From the IMG/VR virus record IMGVR_UViG_3300035670_000833, positions 1-32,775 of that record: a DNA stretch of 32,775 nucleotides. One strand, written 5' to 3'. The DNA comes from a virus. Below are positions 12,932 to 19,972 of the stretch, piece after piece. A program made the translations under genes and the position numbers. Numbering within the stretch: position 1 is the first letter of the stretch; every line of letters begins with the position of its first letter. The notes beneath the pieces were generated by a model that worked only from the letters and a program-made list of their open reading frames with translations, was not told where the DNA came from and did no database searches.

Positions 12932-14602
12932 TTACCAGTCTGGGAGGTCTGCATCATCACCAATGAGTATTGCTAGCTCATCATCTTCTCGCATTACGCC
13001 TTCATATTCAAAGGTCATATTGATTTCAGCGATTGCTTCCCGCAGGTAGTTGAGTGAGTGGAACGCGTCATCAGGAGTTCTGTGTGTGTATAGCTTACGA
13101 CCTGAATTAACTTTTGACTCGGTGAGTTCCATCTCAAGGCTCATATAGTGGTCAAAGAACTTCTCAATCTCACCAGGATTTTTGTATGGGAAGACGAAAC
13201 GGTGCTTCTTGAACATATCGATTGTCTTATCCATCGAGAAAGTACGGTCGACCTGGATAATTCTCCCTTCTTTAACCTCTCGCTTTGTTGGGTCATTAGC
13301 ATAAGACACATATCGCATGCTGTTTGCCATTGTTCCATACATCTGGAATAGTTTCTGACCTTCATATGAGCCATAACCAGCATCCCCAACTATCTTTTGA
13401 ACATTGTATCTGTTAACTAAGGTTGCAATGTGCTGGATGAGCTTCTCATGGTCTGTGATTGCACAGTCCTCAATATAGTCTATCACAATCTTGTCTACTC
13501 CGTCAATCCTTTCTTCGTGTCCGATAGTGATTATTGTCTTAGAAGTTGTTCCTCCACCGTAGTCAATCCCCATTGCTGTCTCATAATCAACAACACGGGT
13601 TTGCATCTCACGCGCCTTATCAGCACAAGCAAGAATATCTTCAAGGCTTACTGGCTTTGCAGCTCCAGTATAGAACTCACCAAGTACCTCATTCCTGAAA
13701 GTAGCTTCATCCATTGTCTCGTAGTCACGCATAATCTGGTTGGCACTAATCCAACTCGCATTAAGCTGTGTCAAATGATAACCTGAGTACAATCTATTCT
13801 CTGGCTTAGTAGCGATCCAGCGTCCCTGCGTTCTATCCAACTCGCTGCCGCACTTGTTACAAGCAAAATAGTAATTCTTCCCATCATCGCGCTTCTTGAT
13901 TGAGCTAGGGAAGTGTAGTAATTGCTCTTCGCCGCAGCTGCAAGTAACGTGCCACTTCTTCTGGTCTGACTTTTGCCACAACACGCGGTCATAGTACGTA
14001 CCCGCAATCTTTGGTGTTCCTGAATAAATACAACGCCCATTAAGTTCTGTCTCCGGGTCCTTGATTTCACTATGTGATACGGCTTTTTCGATTGCCTCAA
14101 TAGCTTGCTGCGTCATATCCTGGACTTCGTCAAAAAATACTTCATCCCCAGGAATACCACGGAGCGCATCACCATCGGACCAGGCTGAGCCGAAGTAATA
14201 GATTGACTTGTTCGTAAGCCCTATTCTCGTTTTAGCGTCTTTCTCTTTGTCAACAGAAGCTTCCAGGAGCCCCTGTATGGAGTCTTTGATAGCACTCCTA
14301 AATCTTTCACCTTGGAAACGTGTTACTTGCTCCTGACGGGGTGCTGTGTAGACCAGGGTTGTGTATGCTCTTGAGTACCCGTCATGAATTAACTTCCTGG
14401 CAATCGTCTCAGTTTTTTCTTGCTGTCTTCCTGCTACCAATACAATTCGAGGGTGCTTATCTCTATAGATGAACTCCAGGTGAGGTCTGCCGCGGAAGCT
14501 GAACCGTTTGCCTTTCACCTTCCCGGTTGTTTCCGTGAATACTACTGGGTCCTTGAGCCTTCGTTTGAGTTCCATTAGTTGCTTTGGATTAAGTTCCTTC
14601 AT
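12932..14602 (-). CDS. Terminase large subunit
   Basis: 556 aa, with AGGAGG before ATG 14602. ATPase half: a degenerate Walker A (AGRQQEKTET; the usual Gly before Lys is Glu), Walker B with catalytic Glu in EVFFDEVQDM, and a coupling SGTPKIAG motif. A CSC...CNKCG Cys cluster near residues 220-255 resembles the zinc element of GpA-type terminases. Nuclease half: MGIDYGGG, VGDAGYG and a final TPDDAFHSLNY supply the metal-binding acidic residues. It powers DNA packaging and cuts concatemers. Follows the small subunit by 18 bases. Confidence 0.92.
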   Translation of the reverse strand: MKELNPKQLMELKRRLKDPVVFTETTGKVKGKRFSFRGRPHLEFIYRDKHPRIVLVAGRQQEKTETIARKLIHDGYSRAYTTLVYTAPRQEQVTRFQGERFRSAIKDSIQGLLEASVDKEKDAKTRIGLTNKSIYYFGSAWSDGDALRGIPGDEVFFDEVQDMTQQAIEAIEKAVSHSEIKDPETELNGRCIYSGTPKIAGTYYDRVLWQKSDQKKWHVTCSCGEEQLLHFPSSIKKRDDGKNYYFACNKCGSELDRTQGRWIATKPENRLYSGYHLTQLNASWISANQIMRDYETMDEATFRNEVLGEFYTGAAKPVSLEDILACADKAREMQTRVVDYETAMGIDYGGGTTSKTIITIGHEERIDGVDKIVIDYIEDCAITDHEKLIQHIATLVNRYNVQKIVGDAGYGSYEGQKLFQMYGTMANSMRYVSYANDPTKREVKEGRIIQVDRTFSMDKTIDMFKKHRFVFPYKNPGEIEKFFDHYMSLEMELTESKVNSGRKLYTHRTPDDAFHSLNYLREAIAEINMTFEYEGVMREDDELAILIGDDADLPDW

Positions 14603-14620
14603 TGCAGCCCCACCTCCTTT

Positions 14621-15301
14621 CTATGAGTCCTTTTCGTCAGCACCACCTAAAAGGCTTGCAATGTCAATTTGAGCTGCTTGATTGTCTTTGTGGTCCTTAG
14701 ACACGTTGAATTTGCGGTCTAAACCAAGTAGCTGCATATATTTAGCGAATTTTGAGTCATTGTCGGTGTAGCTTTCTGTTTCCGCAACCTGTTCATCTGC
14801 TGCCGCCATCTCTCTCCGCTTGTTGATAATGAAGTTTCGCAGCGCTCTGTCGAGAAGCATCACATTTGCTGGATCCAAGTCAAGCTCCTCAATGTAGTGA
14901 TTCATCATCTCGATGTAGAAGCTTTCCTCTTCAGAAGTCATAATAAACGAAGCCGCATATAATCCATGGACCATTGCTGCTCTCGGGTGCAGATTTGCTT
15001 TTGCCACCTTCTTCCCCTCCTCCGTTTGCGGTCCGGTAGACTTTCCACCATGCGCAATACATCTTCCGTTAGTATTTCCTTCCTCGTCATAGTATGGTTT
15101 GTTGAAACAAATCTTGCCTTTATCCTTTATATAAGCACCACAAATCTTTTCAGTGCGTTTAGTCTGCTGAATTAACCTCTTCACTAACTTATCGCGCTCT
15201 TCACCAGTTGCTTCAGCGGCTTCTTTTGCCATTGTCCGCATCATTCGTAGTGAAGGGTCTTTCTTATATTGAGTGTTTCCTTTGTTTTTCTTGTCTGTCA
15301 T
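14621..15301 (-). CDS. Terminase small subunit
   Basis: 226 aa, ATG 15301 after AAAGGAGGAATAAGCC. Residues about 54-105 carry a Cys/His motif: CGAYIKDKGKICFNKP, then RCIAHGGKSTGPQTEEGKK and ANLHPRAAMVHG. This HGG-xTGP pattern is common in small terminase-type and DNA-binding phage proteins and probably binds zinc. The rest is helical and charged, with a C-terminal ASLLGGADEK tail. Assigned as TerS because it immediately precedes TerL and follows a GC-rich non-coding stretch that could be the packaging site. Confidence 0.75.
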   Translation of the reverse strand: MTDKKNKGNTQYKKDPSLRMMRTMAKEAAEATGEERDKLVKRLIQQTKRTEKICGAYIKDKGKICFNKPYYDEEGNTNGRCIAHGGKSTGPQTEEGKKVAKANLHPRAAMVHGLYAASFIMTSEEESFYIEMMNHYIEELDLDPANVMLLDRALRNFIINKRREMAAADEQVAETESYTDNDSKFAKYMQLLGLDRKFNVSKDHKDNQAAQIDIASLLGGADEKDS

Positions 15302-15455
15302 GGCTTATTCCTCCTTTATACGACGTTATGCAATGGTTATACAGTTCTGGTTTGTCAGAATTGAAGGGGGACCGCAGGGGGAGCCGGCTTACAAGTTTAG
15401 CACCCGTCTCAAGACTACCTAGCTGCAACCTCTCAGCCACAGCATCCTTTTGGCA
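15302..15455. other. GC-rich non-coding stretch upstream of small terminase; possible cos/pac site
   Basis: Over 150 bases without a gene between the Zn-ribbon gene and TerS, clearly richer in G+C than its surroundings. It contains the direct repeat GGGGGACCGCAGGGGGA (15364-15380), the palindrome AGCCGGCT (near 15382-15389) and a tRNA-like D-arm sequence on the minus strand without a matching acceptor. Packaging sites commonly lie beside terS, so this is the best cos/pac candidate in the window; a structured RNA is the alternative. Confidence 0.35.
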
Positions 15456-15605
15456 CTAGTATTCCCTGATTGGTACCCTCGTCACGTTTCTGCACTTAGA
15501 ACAAAAAATGACAATCACCAGTTCACCAGTTACTTTGACTTTCTTGGAGTGCTCTACTGCTACTATCACCTTTTGACACTTACTACACTTAATAGACTCG
15601 GCCAT
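15456..15605 (-). CDS. Com-like zinc-ribbon protein (49 aa)
   Basis: ATG 15605 lies nine bases after AGGAGG. Two CxxC pairs (CSKC near residue 7 and CSKC near residue 36) separated by about 25 residues form a single zinc ribbon, as in the Com family of small phage zinc-finger proteins. Mu Com regulates translation of the mom mRNA, but most Com-like proteins are uncharacterised. Its first 17 bases overlap the end of the upstream gene, so translation is probably coupled. Confidence 0.68.
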   Translation of the reverse strand: MAESIKCSKCQKVIVAVEHSKKVKVTGELVIVIFCSKCRNVTRVPIREY

Positions 15606-15969
15606 CTTGTTCATCCTCCTTTGCTTTAGAGGCAGCTTCAATCATCCTTTTCAATAGTATTGGCTCTTTTAGAATACACTCATATTCAACTTGTTCTAAG
15701 ATTATAAAGCTTTTATCTTTATGGTACTTCATGAACAGGTCACATCTTCTTCTGCTTCGTTTATCCATCCACCCCTTAATCTCAATCCAGACATCATATT
15801 CTGGAATATACAAATCGGGTAAATAGCTTTCTCGTTCTTTTCTAAAGTAGAAACGTCTGGGCTCATACATATACTTGATGTCGAGTAAGTCGAGGATCCG
15901 TATTATGTCAACTTCCCAGCTCGACCTAACATATTGATGTAGTTCCTTACTCCAAAACCTCTTTCCCAT
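15589..15969 (-). CDS. PD-(D/E)XK/VSR-like endonuclease
   Basis: 126 aa with ATG 15969 after AGGAAGTGAGATGAT. The pattern of an N-terminal helix (SSWEVDIIRILDLL), a strand (KYMYEPRRFYF), YLPDLYIPEYDVWIEIKGW with the metal-binding Asp and Glu-x-Lys, then helix/strand matches the restriction-endonuclease-like fold found in VSR/TnsA-like phage proteins. First gene after the repeat-rich control region and module A, ahead of the terminase genes. Possible roles: packaging or repair nuclease, or a homing-type nuclease. Activity is predicted from motif only. Confidence 0.7.
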   Translation of the reverse strand: MGKRFWSKELHQYVRSSWEVDIIRILDLLDIKYMYEPRRFYFRKERESYLPDLYIPEYDVWIEIKGWMDKRSRRRCDLFMKYHKDKSFIILEQVEYECILKEPILLKRMIEAASKAKEDEQDGRVY

Positions 15970-16026
15970 ATCATCTCACTTCCTATAGGTTATCTATATA
16001 TTATCTAATATAGATATATTTTGTAT

Positions 16027-16200
16027 CTATTATTTCTCATTCGAGATTATCTTATTTTTTAGTTTTGTTTATCTTTTAGTTATCTATTATTTCTCATTCG
16101 AGATTATCTTATTTTTTAGTTTTGTTTATCTTTTAGTTATCTATTATTTCTCATTCGAGATTATCTTATTTTTTAGTTTTGTTTATCTTTTAGTTATCTA
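16027..16200. repeat. Three tandem 57-bp repeats
   Basis: The core TCATTCGAG recurs at 57-base intervals (TCGAG at 16041, 16098, 16155), and the intervening sequence is identical in all three units: CTCATTCGAGATTATCTTAT, then TTTTTAGTTTTGTTTATCTT, then TTAGTTATCTATTATTT. Partial units flank both ends. On the minus strand each unit reads ATAGATAACTAAAAGATAAAC and contains CTC-GAAT-GAG. They lie between module A and the nuclease gene, so would form the leader of that transcript or an iteron-type origin. Confidence 0.95.
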
Positions 16201-16209
16201 TTATTTATC

Positions 16210-16251
16210 TATTAAACTATATGTAACGCCCCCCAGTGATTTTGCTAGTTT
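16210..16251 (-). promoter_or_regulatory. ACTGGGG-N5-TACATAT module, copy A (reads into terminase/portal unit)
   Basis: On the minus strand AAACTAGCAAAATC (16251-16238), ACTGGGG (16237-16231), five bases, TACATAT (16225-16219), TTTAATA (16216-16210). It sits just downstream of a strong terminator and upstream of the 57-bp repeats, pointing into the nuclease-terminase-portal genes. Same spacing as copies B and C near 6.4 kb. Confidence 0.55.
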
Positions 16252-16263
16252 CTCCAAAAATAA

Positions 16264-16301
16264 ATAAAAAAAGAGCAATAAATAAGTCCGAAGACCTACT
16301 T
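16264..16301 (-). terminator. Rho-independent terminator ending the early leftward unit
   Basis: AAGTAGGTC-TTCG-GACTTATTT forms a 9-bp stem capped by a C(UUCG)G tetraloop (16301-16280), followed by ATTGCTCTTTTTTT. It lies 15 bases after the last early gene and separates it from module A. Confidence 0.88.
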
Positions 16302-16315
16302 ACCACTCTCAAATC

Positions 16316-16669
16316 TCACAAACTATCCAAAAAGTCTCTAACTTTCTTGGCATCCTTCGTCTTTAACTTGACACGAGCAACGGTTACGCCTTGCTTGTTT
16401 ACCAAGTTAACAAATGAGCGTCTTCCTGATTTGCGTGTCATAGTAGCATAACCGAATTGCGACCTCGGCATTGACACAACACCAATTCGCCCCTTCGTGT
16501 AAATCATTTTATCATCCACGAAGACTCTCCCCTTGTAGTACACGTTAAACAGATGGCCGATCTTGATAGAACGCTTCCCAGAAGCTCCAGAATGGCCCGT
16601 ATCGCGCGCTAACTGTCTGGCGAGTATAATAATACCTCCGACGATCAAAATTGGCAGAATGAGCTCCAT
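16316..16669 (-). CDS. Membrane-anchored hypothetical protein (117 aa)
   Basis: ATG 16669 after GAGGTGAACTCAT. Residues 2-19 (ELILPILIVGGIIILARQ) are one membrane helix; the remainder is a basic, beta-rich cytoplasmic or external domain (IKIGHLFNVYYKGRVFVDDK, then VNKQGVTVARVKLKTK) ending in a helix. Last gene of the long early leftward unit, directly before its terminator. No family recognised. Confidence 0.65.
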   Translation of the reverse strand: MELILPILIVGGIIILARQLARDTGHSGASGKRSIKIGHLFNVYYKGRVFVDDKMIYTKGRIGVVSMPRSQFGYATMTRKSGRRSFVNLVNKQGVTVARVKLKTKDAKKVRDFLDSL

Positions 16670-16697
16670 ATGAGTTCACCTCACTTTCTTATTTTGA

Positions 16698-17339
16698 TTA
16701 TATATCAAATACTTTCACTTCAGACCTGTGTAATGTCTTTGCGTAGTATGGTACATATTGCAATGGACGGTCATCCGTATATACCATCAAATTCCTTAAG
16801 TCATTAAACTTGTGGGGATCATTCAACCTGCCCATTTGAGCATTAAGGATGTCCATGGCTGTTACCGCGTCATGTTCTGCATCATGGTGTTTTCCAATAT
16901 CAATTCCATATCGTTCTGCGGTAGGCTTCAAGCTGATTGACTCATTTGTGAAGTGGGCCTCAATTGAGCGAGTACAAAAGAAACTCTTTGGGTAAACTCC
17001 ATACCTAGCGAGGAAGCCAAGGTCGAAGGTCGCATTATGGATGACAAAGATTGTCCCCATTTCGGCGTACGTCCTCATCTCATCCATAATTTCTTGAACC
17101 GGTTGCCCCTCTTCTTCAAGAATTTCATCAGTGATACCTGTTAGCTCAGTAATAAATTCTGGAACCGTTTCGCTTTTTGGAAGCTTACAATAGACCATAC
17201 CGCTACCACACTCCCCAAAAATATTAATTACTGCAAGCCCAAGTTGTATCACGTGGTTTTTCCCGTGATTTAGCCCAGTAGTCTCCAAGTCAATCGCGGC
17301 CATTCCCAAAGGTAAAACATTTGCTATTCTTTTACTCAT
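16698..17339 (-). CDS. DnaQ-like 3'-5' exonuclease (DEDDh)
   Basis: 213 aa. Exo I: AAIDLETTGLNHG (Asp and Glu, residues 14-24); Exo II: VIHNATFDLGFL (Asp near residue 105); Exo III: HHDAEHDAVTAMDIL (His and Asp near residues 152-160). This is the DEDDh set of the DNA polymerase III epsilon family. It is encoded in the same unit as the phage DnaE polymerase, which lacks an inserted exonuclease of its own, so it is a good candidate proofreading subunit. GAGAGG lies upstream of ATG 17339 with a long spacer. Confidence 0.88.
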   Translation of the reverse strand: MSKRIANVLPLGMAAIDLETTGLNHGKNHVIQLGLAVINIFGECGSGMVYCKLPKSETVPEFITELTGITDEILEEEGQPVQEIMDEMRTYAEMGTIFVIHNATFDLGFLARYGVYPKSFFCTRSIEAHFTNESISLKPTAERYGIDIGKHHDAEHDAVTAMDILNAQMGRLNDPHKFNDLRNLMVYTDDRPLQYVPYYAKTLHRSEVKVFDI

Positions 17340-17406
17340 TATTAAATCATCCTCTCGAGTTTTTTGTGCTCCGTCTAGGAGTGTATATTCTTAATGCATC
17401 CCAAGT

Positions 17407-17604
17407 TTACCAGACGGTTATTCCTCCTGTTATCGCAATCATCATAAATATTAAAAACGTTGTCAAGAAGATAACTAGCAACGCTTGAGTTATTCCTACT
17501 CGGCCTTCATCTCGCGCTTGCCCTGTTATCAGCAAAGCCATTGTGCCCAAAGTTGCCATTGCATATAATCCAGCGAGTATCAAAATAACAATTCCTATTA
17601 TCAT
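17407..17604 (-). CDS. Small two-helix membrane protein (65 aa)
   Basis: ATG 17604 follows GGGGAGGTGATAAAG. Two hydrophobic segments, residues 2-28 (IIGIVILILAGLYAMATLGT, then LLIT) and 40-62 (ITQALLVIFLTTFLIFMMIA), are joined by a charged GQARDEGRVG turn, giving a hairpin topology. Size and topology resemble a small holin, but it is far from the hydrolase gene and lies in the early unit, so the function is left open. Confidence 0.6.
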   Translation of the reverse strand: MIIGIVILILAGLYAMATLGTMALLITGQARDEGRVGITQALLVIFLTTFLIFMMIAITGGITVW

Positions 17605-17653
17605 TCTTTATCACCTCCCCATAATTTGTGCCATATCCATCTCAAGTCATCCC

Positions 17654-17965
17654 TCAAACATACCCAGTACCCCCACATTTGTGGCATTTCATTTTCTCTT
17701 GGTTATTCATGAATCGTATCATCACTTGACCTATTCCACCACATTGCTTGCATTTCGCTTTTACCTTCTTGGCTTCAGTCTTTTCATCAGCAAACCTGAT
17801 TTCGTCGGTCTCCTCCATGAAGTAGCCGCACTTCGGCTGCTCAAGGATATTCACCCACCGTTCGCCTCCAAAAAGCTCCTCAGCAATTGCGCACCTGGCC
17901 TGTTCATCGTTTCTAACGTGGTTTCTAAATTCCTTTACATGCTTGCAGCCGAAACAGCTCTTCAT
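17654..17965 (-). CDS. Zinc-finger protein with DnaJ-like CxxCxGxG repeats
   Basis: 103 aa, ATG 17965 after AGGAGGAAAGACT. N-terminal part has CFGCKH and a second pair of Cys (ARCAIAEE, PKCGYF). The C-terminal third has two DnaJ-type motifs, CKQCGGIGQV and CHKCGGTGYV, which together bind one zinc. Two zinc modules are therefore likely. Encoded directly after the sigma factor gene, so it might assist transcription, but that is only position. Function unknown. Confidence 0.68.
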   Translation of the reverse strand: MKSCFGCKHVKEFRNHVRNDEQARCAIAEELFGGERWVNILEQPKCGYFMEETDEIRFADEKTEAKKVKAKCKQCGGIGQVMIRFMNNQEKMKCHKCGGTGYV

Positions 17966-17976
17966 AGTCTTTCCTC

Positions 17977-18711
17977 CTAATTGAGTTTAGTTTCTAGCAA
18001 CTTACTCATTCTATTTTTCGCAGCATACCAAGTGTTCTCTGCGTCCTTCTTCGTAATGCCCATTGTTTCGGCCACCAGAGCGTGTGAATAGTTCTCAAAG
18101 CATTTTAGCATTACAACTTGTCTTTGCTTCTCTGTGAGCTCATTATAAGCCATGAGAGCAAACATTTGTTCTTCAGTCAGGTTGTTCTTTGTTGGCTCGA
18201 TGAATAAGTTCTCAGTAGACTCTTCACTAACGACAATCTCGTCATTATATTCCTCTTTCAGTTTATAAGTGCGGTCGTCAGCAACGCTTCTGAAATAGTT
18301 ATCCCTGACTCGGATTGGGAGATTATACCAGATGAAGTTTGCGAATGTCCCTTTGCTGTCATCATAGGCGTGAACACATTCCACAAAAACAGTATAAATT
18401 TCACTGAATAAGTCCTCCTTATCCTCGGCCGTTTCATCGGTCAGCTTAAACCCCGGCAACTTACAACCATTTACTTGAGGTGGCTTTCCTGGGTTGTGAT
18501 ACACATAAGCAATTAGATCATTATAATCTTCAATCAATTCGAAAAGCGCTTGCTCGTTTCCGTGTTCCGTATATTCCTTGACTCTTAACTTATCCAGATC
18601 ATTGTTTCTCTCGCTGACCCATGGTATATTACGCTCCTTTTGTATTTTTGCTCTTCGCCTCATAAGTTCCGTAGGGGGAGCGAGAAACTCCCCTTTTCTA
18701 GCTTTTGGCAT
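17977..18711 (-). CDS. Phage sigma-70 family sigma factor
   Basis: 244 aa. Region 2-like segment at about residues 52-143: EQALFELIEDYNDLIAYV, EDLFSEIYTVFVECVHAYDD, then KGTFANFIWYNLPIRVRDNYFR, the helix that in sigma factors melts and reads the -10 element. Region 4-like helix-turn-helix at residues 190-238: LTEKQRQVVMLKCFENYSHA followed by VAETMGITKKDAENTWYAAK. An insertion at 72-98 separates the region 2 helices. It should direct host RNA polymerase to phage promoters; the ACTGGGG modules are the obvious candidates. AGGGGGT precedes ATG 18711. Confidence 0.83.
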   Translation of the reverse strand: MPKARKGEFLAPPTELMRRRAKIQKERNIPWVSERNNDLDKLRVKEYTEHGNEQALFELIEDYNDLIAYVYHNPGKPPQVNGCKLPGFKLTDETAEDKEDLFSEIYTVFVECVHAYDDSKGTFANFIWYNLPIRVRDNYFRSVADDRTYKLKEEYNDEIVVSEESTENLFIEPTKNNLTEEQMFALMAYNELTEKQRQVVMLKCFENYSHALVAETMGITKKDAENTWYAAKNRMSKLLETKLN

Positions 18712-18731
18712 CCCGTTTACCCCCTGCTGTT

Positions 18732-19142
18732 TTAGTCTGTATTTTCTCCGAAAGGCTCCAGGCCCTTAGATAAAGCTTCACGTATAGCCACAATATCAGA
18801 TTTCTCAAGAACATCACCTGCCCTCTTAATTATTAACTTTTGTTGCCAACCTTTTCTGTCAACCCAGACCCAGGCCTCACATTGTACGTCACGTGGCATT
18901 GCAGGTAGTGCATCAAGTATTCCATTCAAGTCTTCTTCATATAACTTTTCAAACTTGATGTCAGTCTTTGACCTCTTCGCTTGAATGAATACCACATACT
19001 CGGTTGGCTTTACGGCGATAATATCGAACATACCATGCGAGCCCGCTGTCCGACCAGCATTTATGAAACCATGGTTGGTTAGTTCTTTGATTATCTTGTA
19101 TTCTGTCTCTCGTCCCCGGTCATAGTTTGTTCGCTTTGCCAC
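18732..19142 (-). CDS. Hjc-like PD-(D/E)XK nuclease
   Basis: 136 aa. The N-terminal pattern R-G-R-E-T-E-Y (residues 9-15), a helix, then AGRTAGSHGMFDIIA with Asp near residue 39 and VVFIQAKRSK matches archaeal Hjc/Hjr-type Holliday junction resolvases, in which E, D and (E/Q)xK hold the metal; here the third position is Gln, as in some members. The GTG start overlaps the TAG of the upstream Cas4-like nuclease gene (TAGTG), with GGGGTGAT upstream. Probably resolves branched replication or recombination DNA. Confidence 0.75.
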   Translation of the reverse strand: MAKRTNYDRGRETEYKIIKELTNHGFINAGRTAGSHGMFDIIAVKPTEYVVFIQAKRSKTDIKFEKLYEEDLNGILDALPAMPRDVQCEAWVWVDRKGWQQKLIIKRAGDVLEKSDIVAIREALSKGLEPFGENTD

Positions 19143-19969
19143 TATATATCACCCCAGCCTTTTAGTTGAGTTCCTCCAGTTGGCCCGTCGCAAGTCTCCA
19201 TCTTGTACTGAGCACAGAACTTTTCACAGAAGAAAGTGTCTGCTGTATTCTTCTCAAAGTTGCCAACCTTAATCTGTTCAATAATTTCTCGAATAGTTAC
19301 AATAACCTCAGCGCAATTAATTTCCAAGACTGGCTTGCGTTGATTTTGATAGCGATACTTTCCAGGCCCAACCTTTACTGCTGTAACGAACTTATTTGGG
19401 ATTGGAAAGTAATACTTAACAGCAGCTGGCCACTCACCATATTTTGCATGAGCCATTAGAGCGTACAACCCAAGTTGGAACTCATCGCGTAATTTGCTCT
19501 TTGGCCATACTGTGTTAGACGTTTTGTAGTCAGTGATAATATACGTCTCAGGTTTTCCCTCTTCTCCGTCAATTCTGTCAATAAACCCTTTTGCAGGTGG
19601 AAGGTCTTCAGCAATTCTAACCTTGAACTCTTCCTCAACTGAAACTGGAACATCTGCATCTTTGTAAGTCTGCCCAAAGTTACGCATTGCATTAACACCT
19701 TTATTAAAGAACTCCTGTCTCTCGTGGCTATCTGCAAACATCTCAACCGGGATAGCATTGAATTCCCTCAGGTATTTTGCTTTCATACCCTCGATGTCAT
19801 CGGCTACAGGGAACGCCTCCGCAACGCTGTGAAAGGCGTTCCCAAACTTAGAATACTTGTTTCCATCATCCTTGTGCTTCATCACATAGTTCAAGTAAAA
19901 ACTCATTGGGCACTTTTTGTAAGTCGATATTTGGCTATAAGAAAAGTATGGTATTGGGTATTTCCCCAT
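19142..19969 (-). CDS. Cas4/RecB-like exonuclease with probable Fe-S cluster
   Basis: 275 aa, ATG 19969 after GGAGAGATAACTT. Motifs: SYSQISTYKKCPMSFYLNYV at the N-terminus with Cys18, FGNAFHSVAEAF (His), the GFIDRID segment, IITDYKTSN (Asp-x-Lys) near residue 150, and QLGLYALMA (the QxxxY of RecB nucleases). Three C-terminal Cys (CEKFCAQYKMETC) with Cys18 would complete a 4Fe-4S cluster, as in AddB and Cas4. It degrades DNA ends in recombination or replication. It starts three bases after the polymerase stop. Confidence 0.85.
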   Translation of the reverse strand: MGKYPIPYFSYSQISTYKKCPMSFYLNYVMKHKDDGNKYSKFGNAFHSVAEAFPVADDIEGMKAKYLREFNAIPVEMFADSHERQEFFNKGVNAMRNFGQTYKDADVPVSVEEEFKVRIAEDLPPAKGFIDRIDGEEGKPETYIITDYKTSNTVWPKSKLRDEFQLGLYALMAHAKYGEWPAAVKYYFPIPNKFVTAVKVGPGKYRYQNQRKPVLEINCAEVIVTIREIIEQIKVGNFEKNTADTFFCEKFCAQYKMETCDGPTGGTQLKGWGDI

Positions 19970-19972
19970 AAG

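Noticed and set aside
15340-15455. Possible class II tRNA on the minus strand (GGCTGAGAGGTTGCAGC D-arm-like segment)
   Set aside because: No acceptor stem pairing, no T arm with TTCGA-type loop, and no five-pair anticodon stem could be drawn.
16027-16200. CRISPR array
   Set aside because: The repeats are directly adjacent 57-bp tandem units with no unique spacers and no cas genes; the Cas4-like nuclease belongs to the RecB/AddB-type replication cluster.
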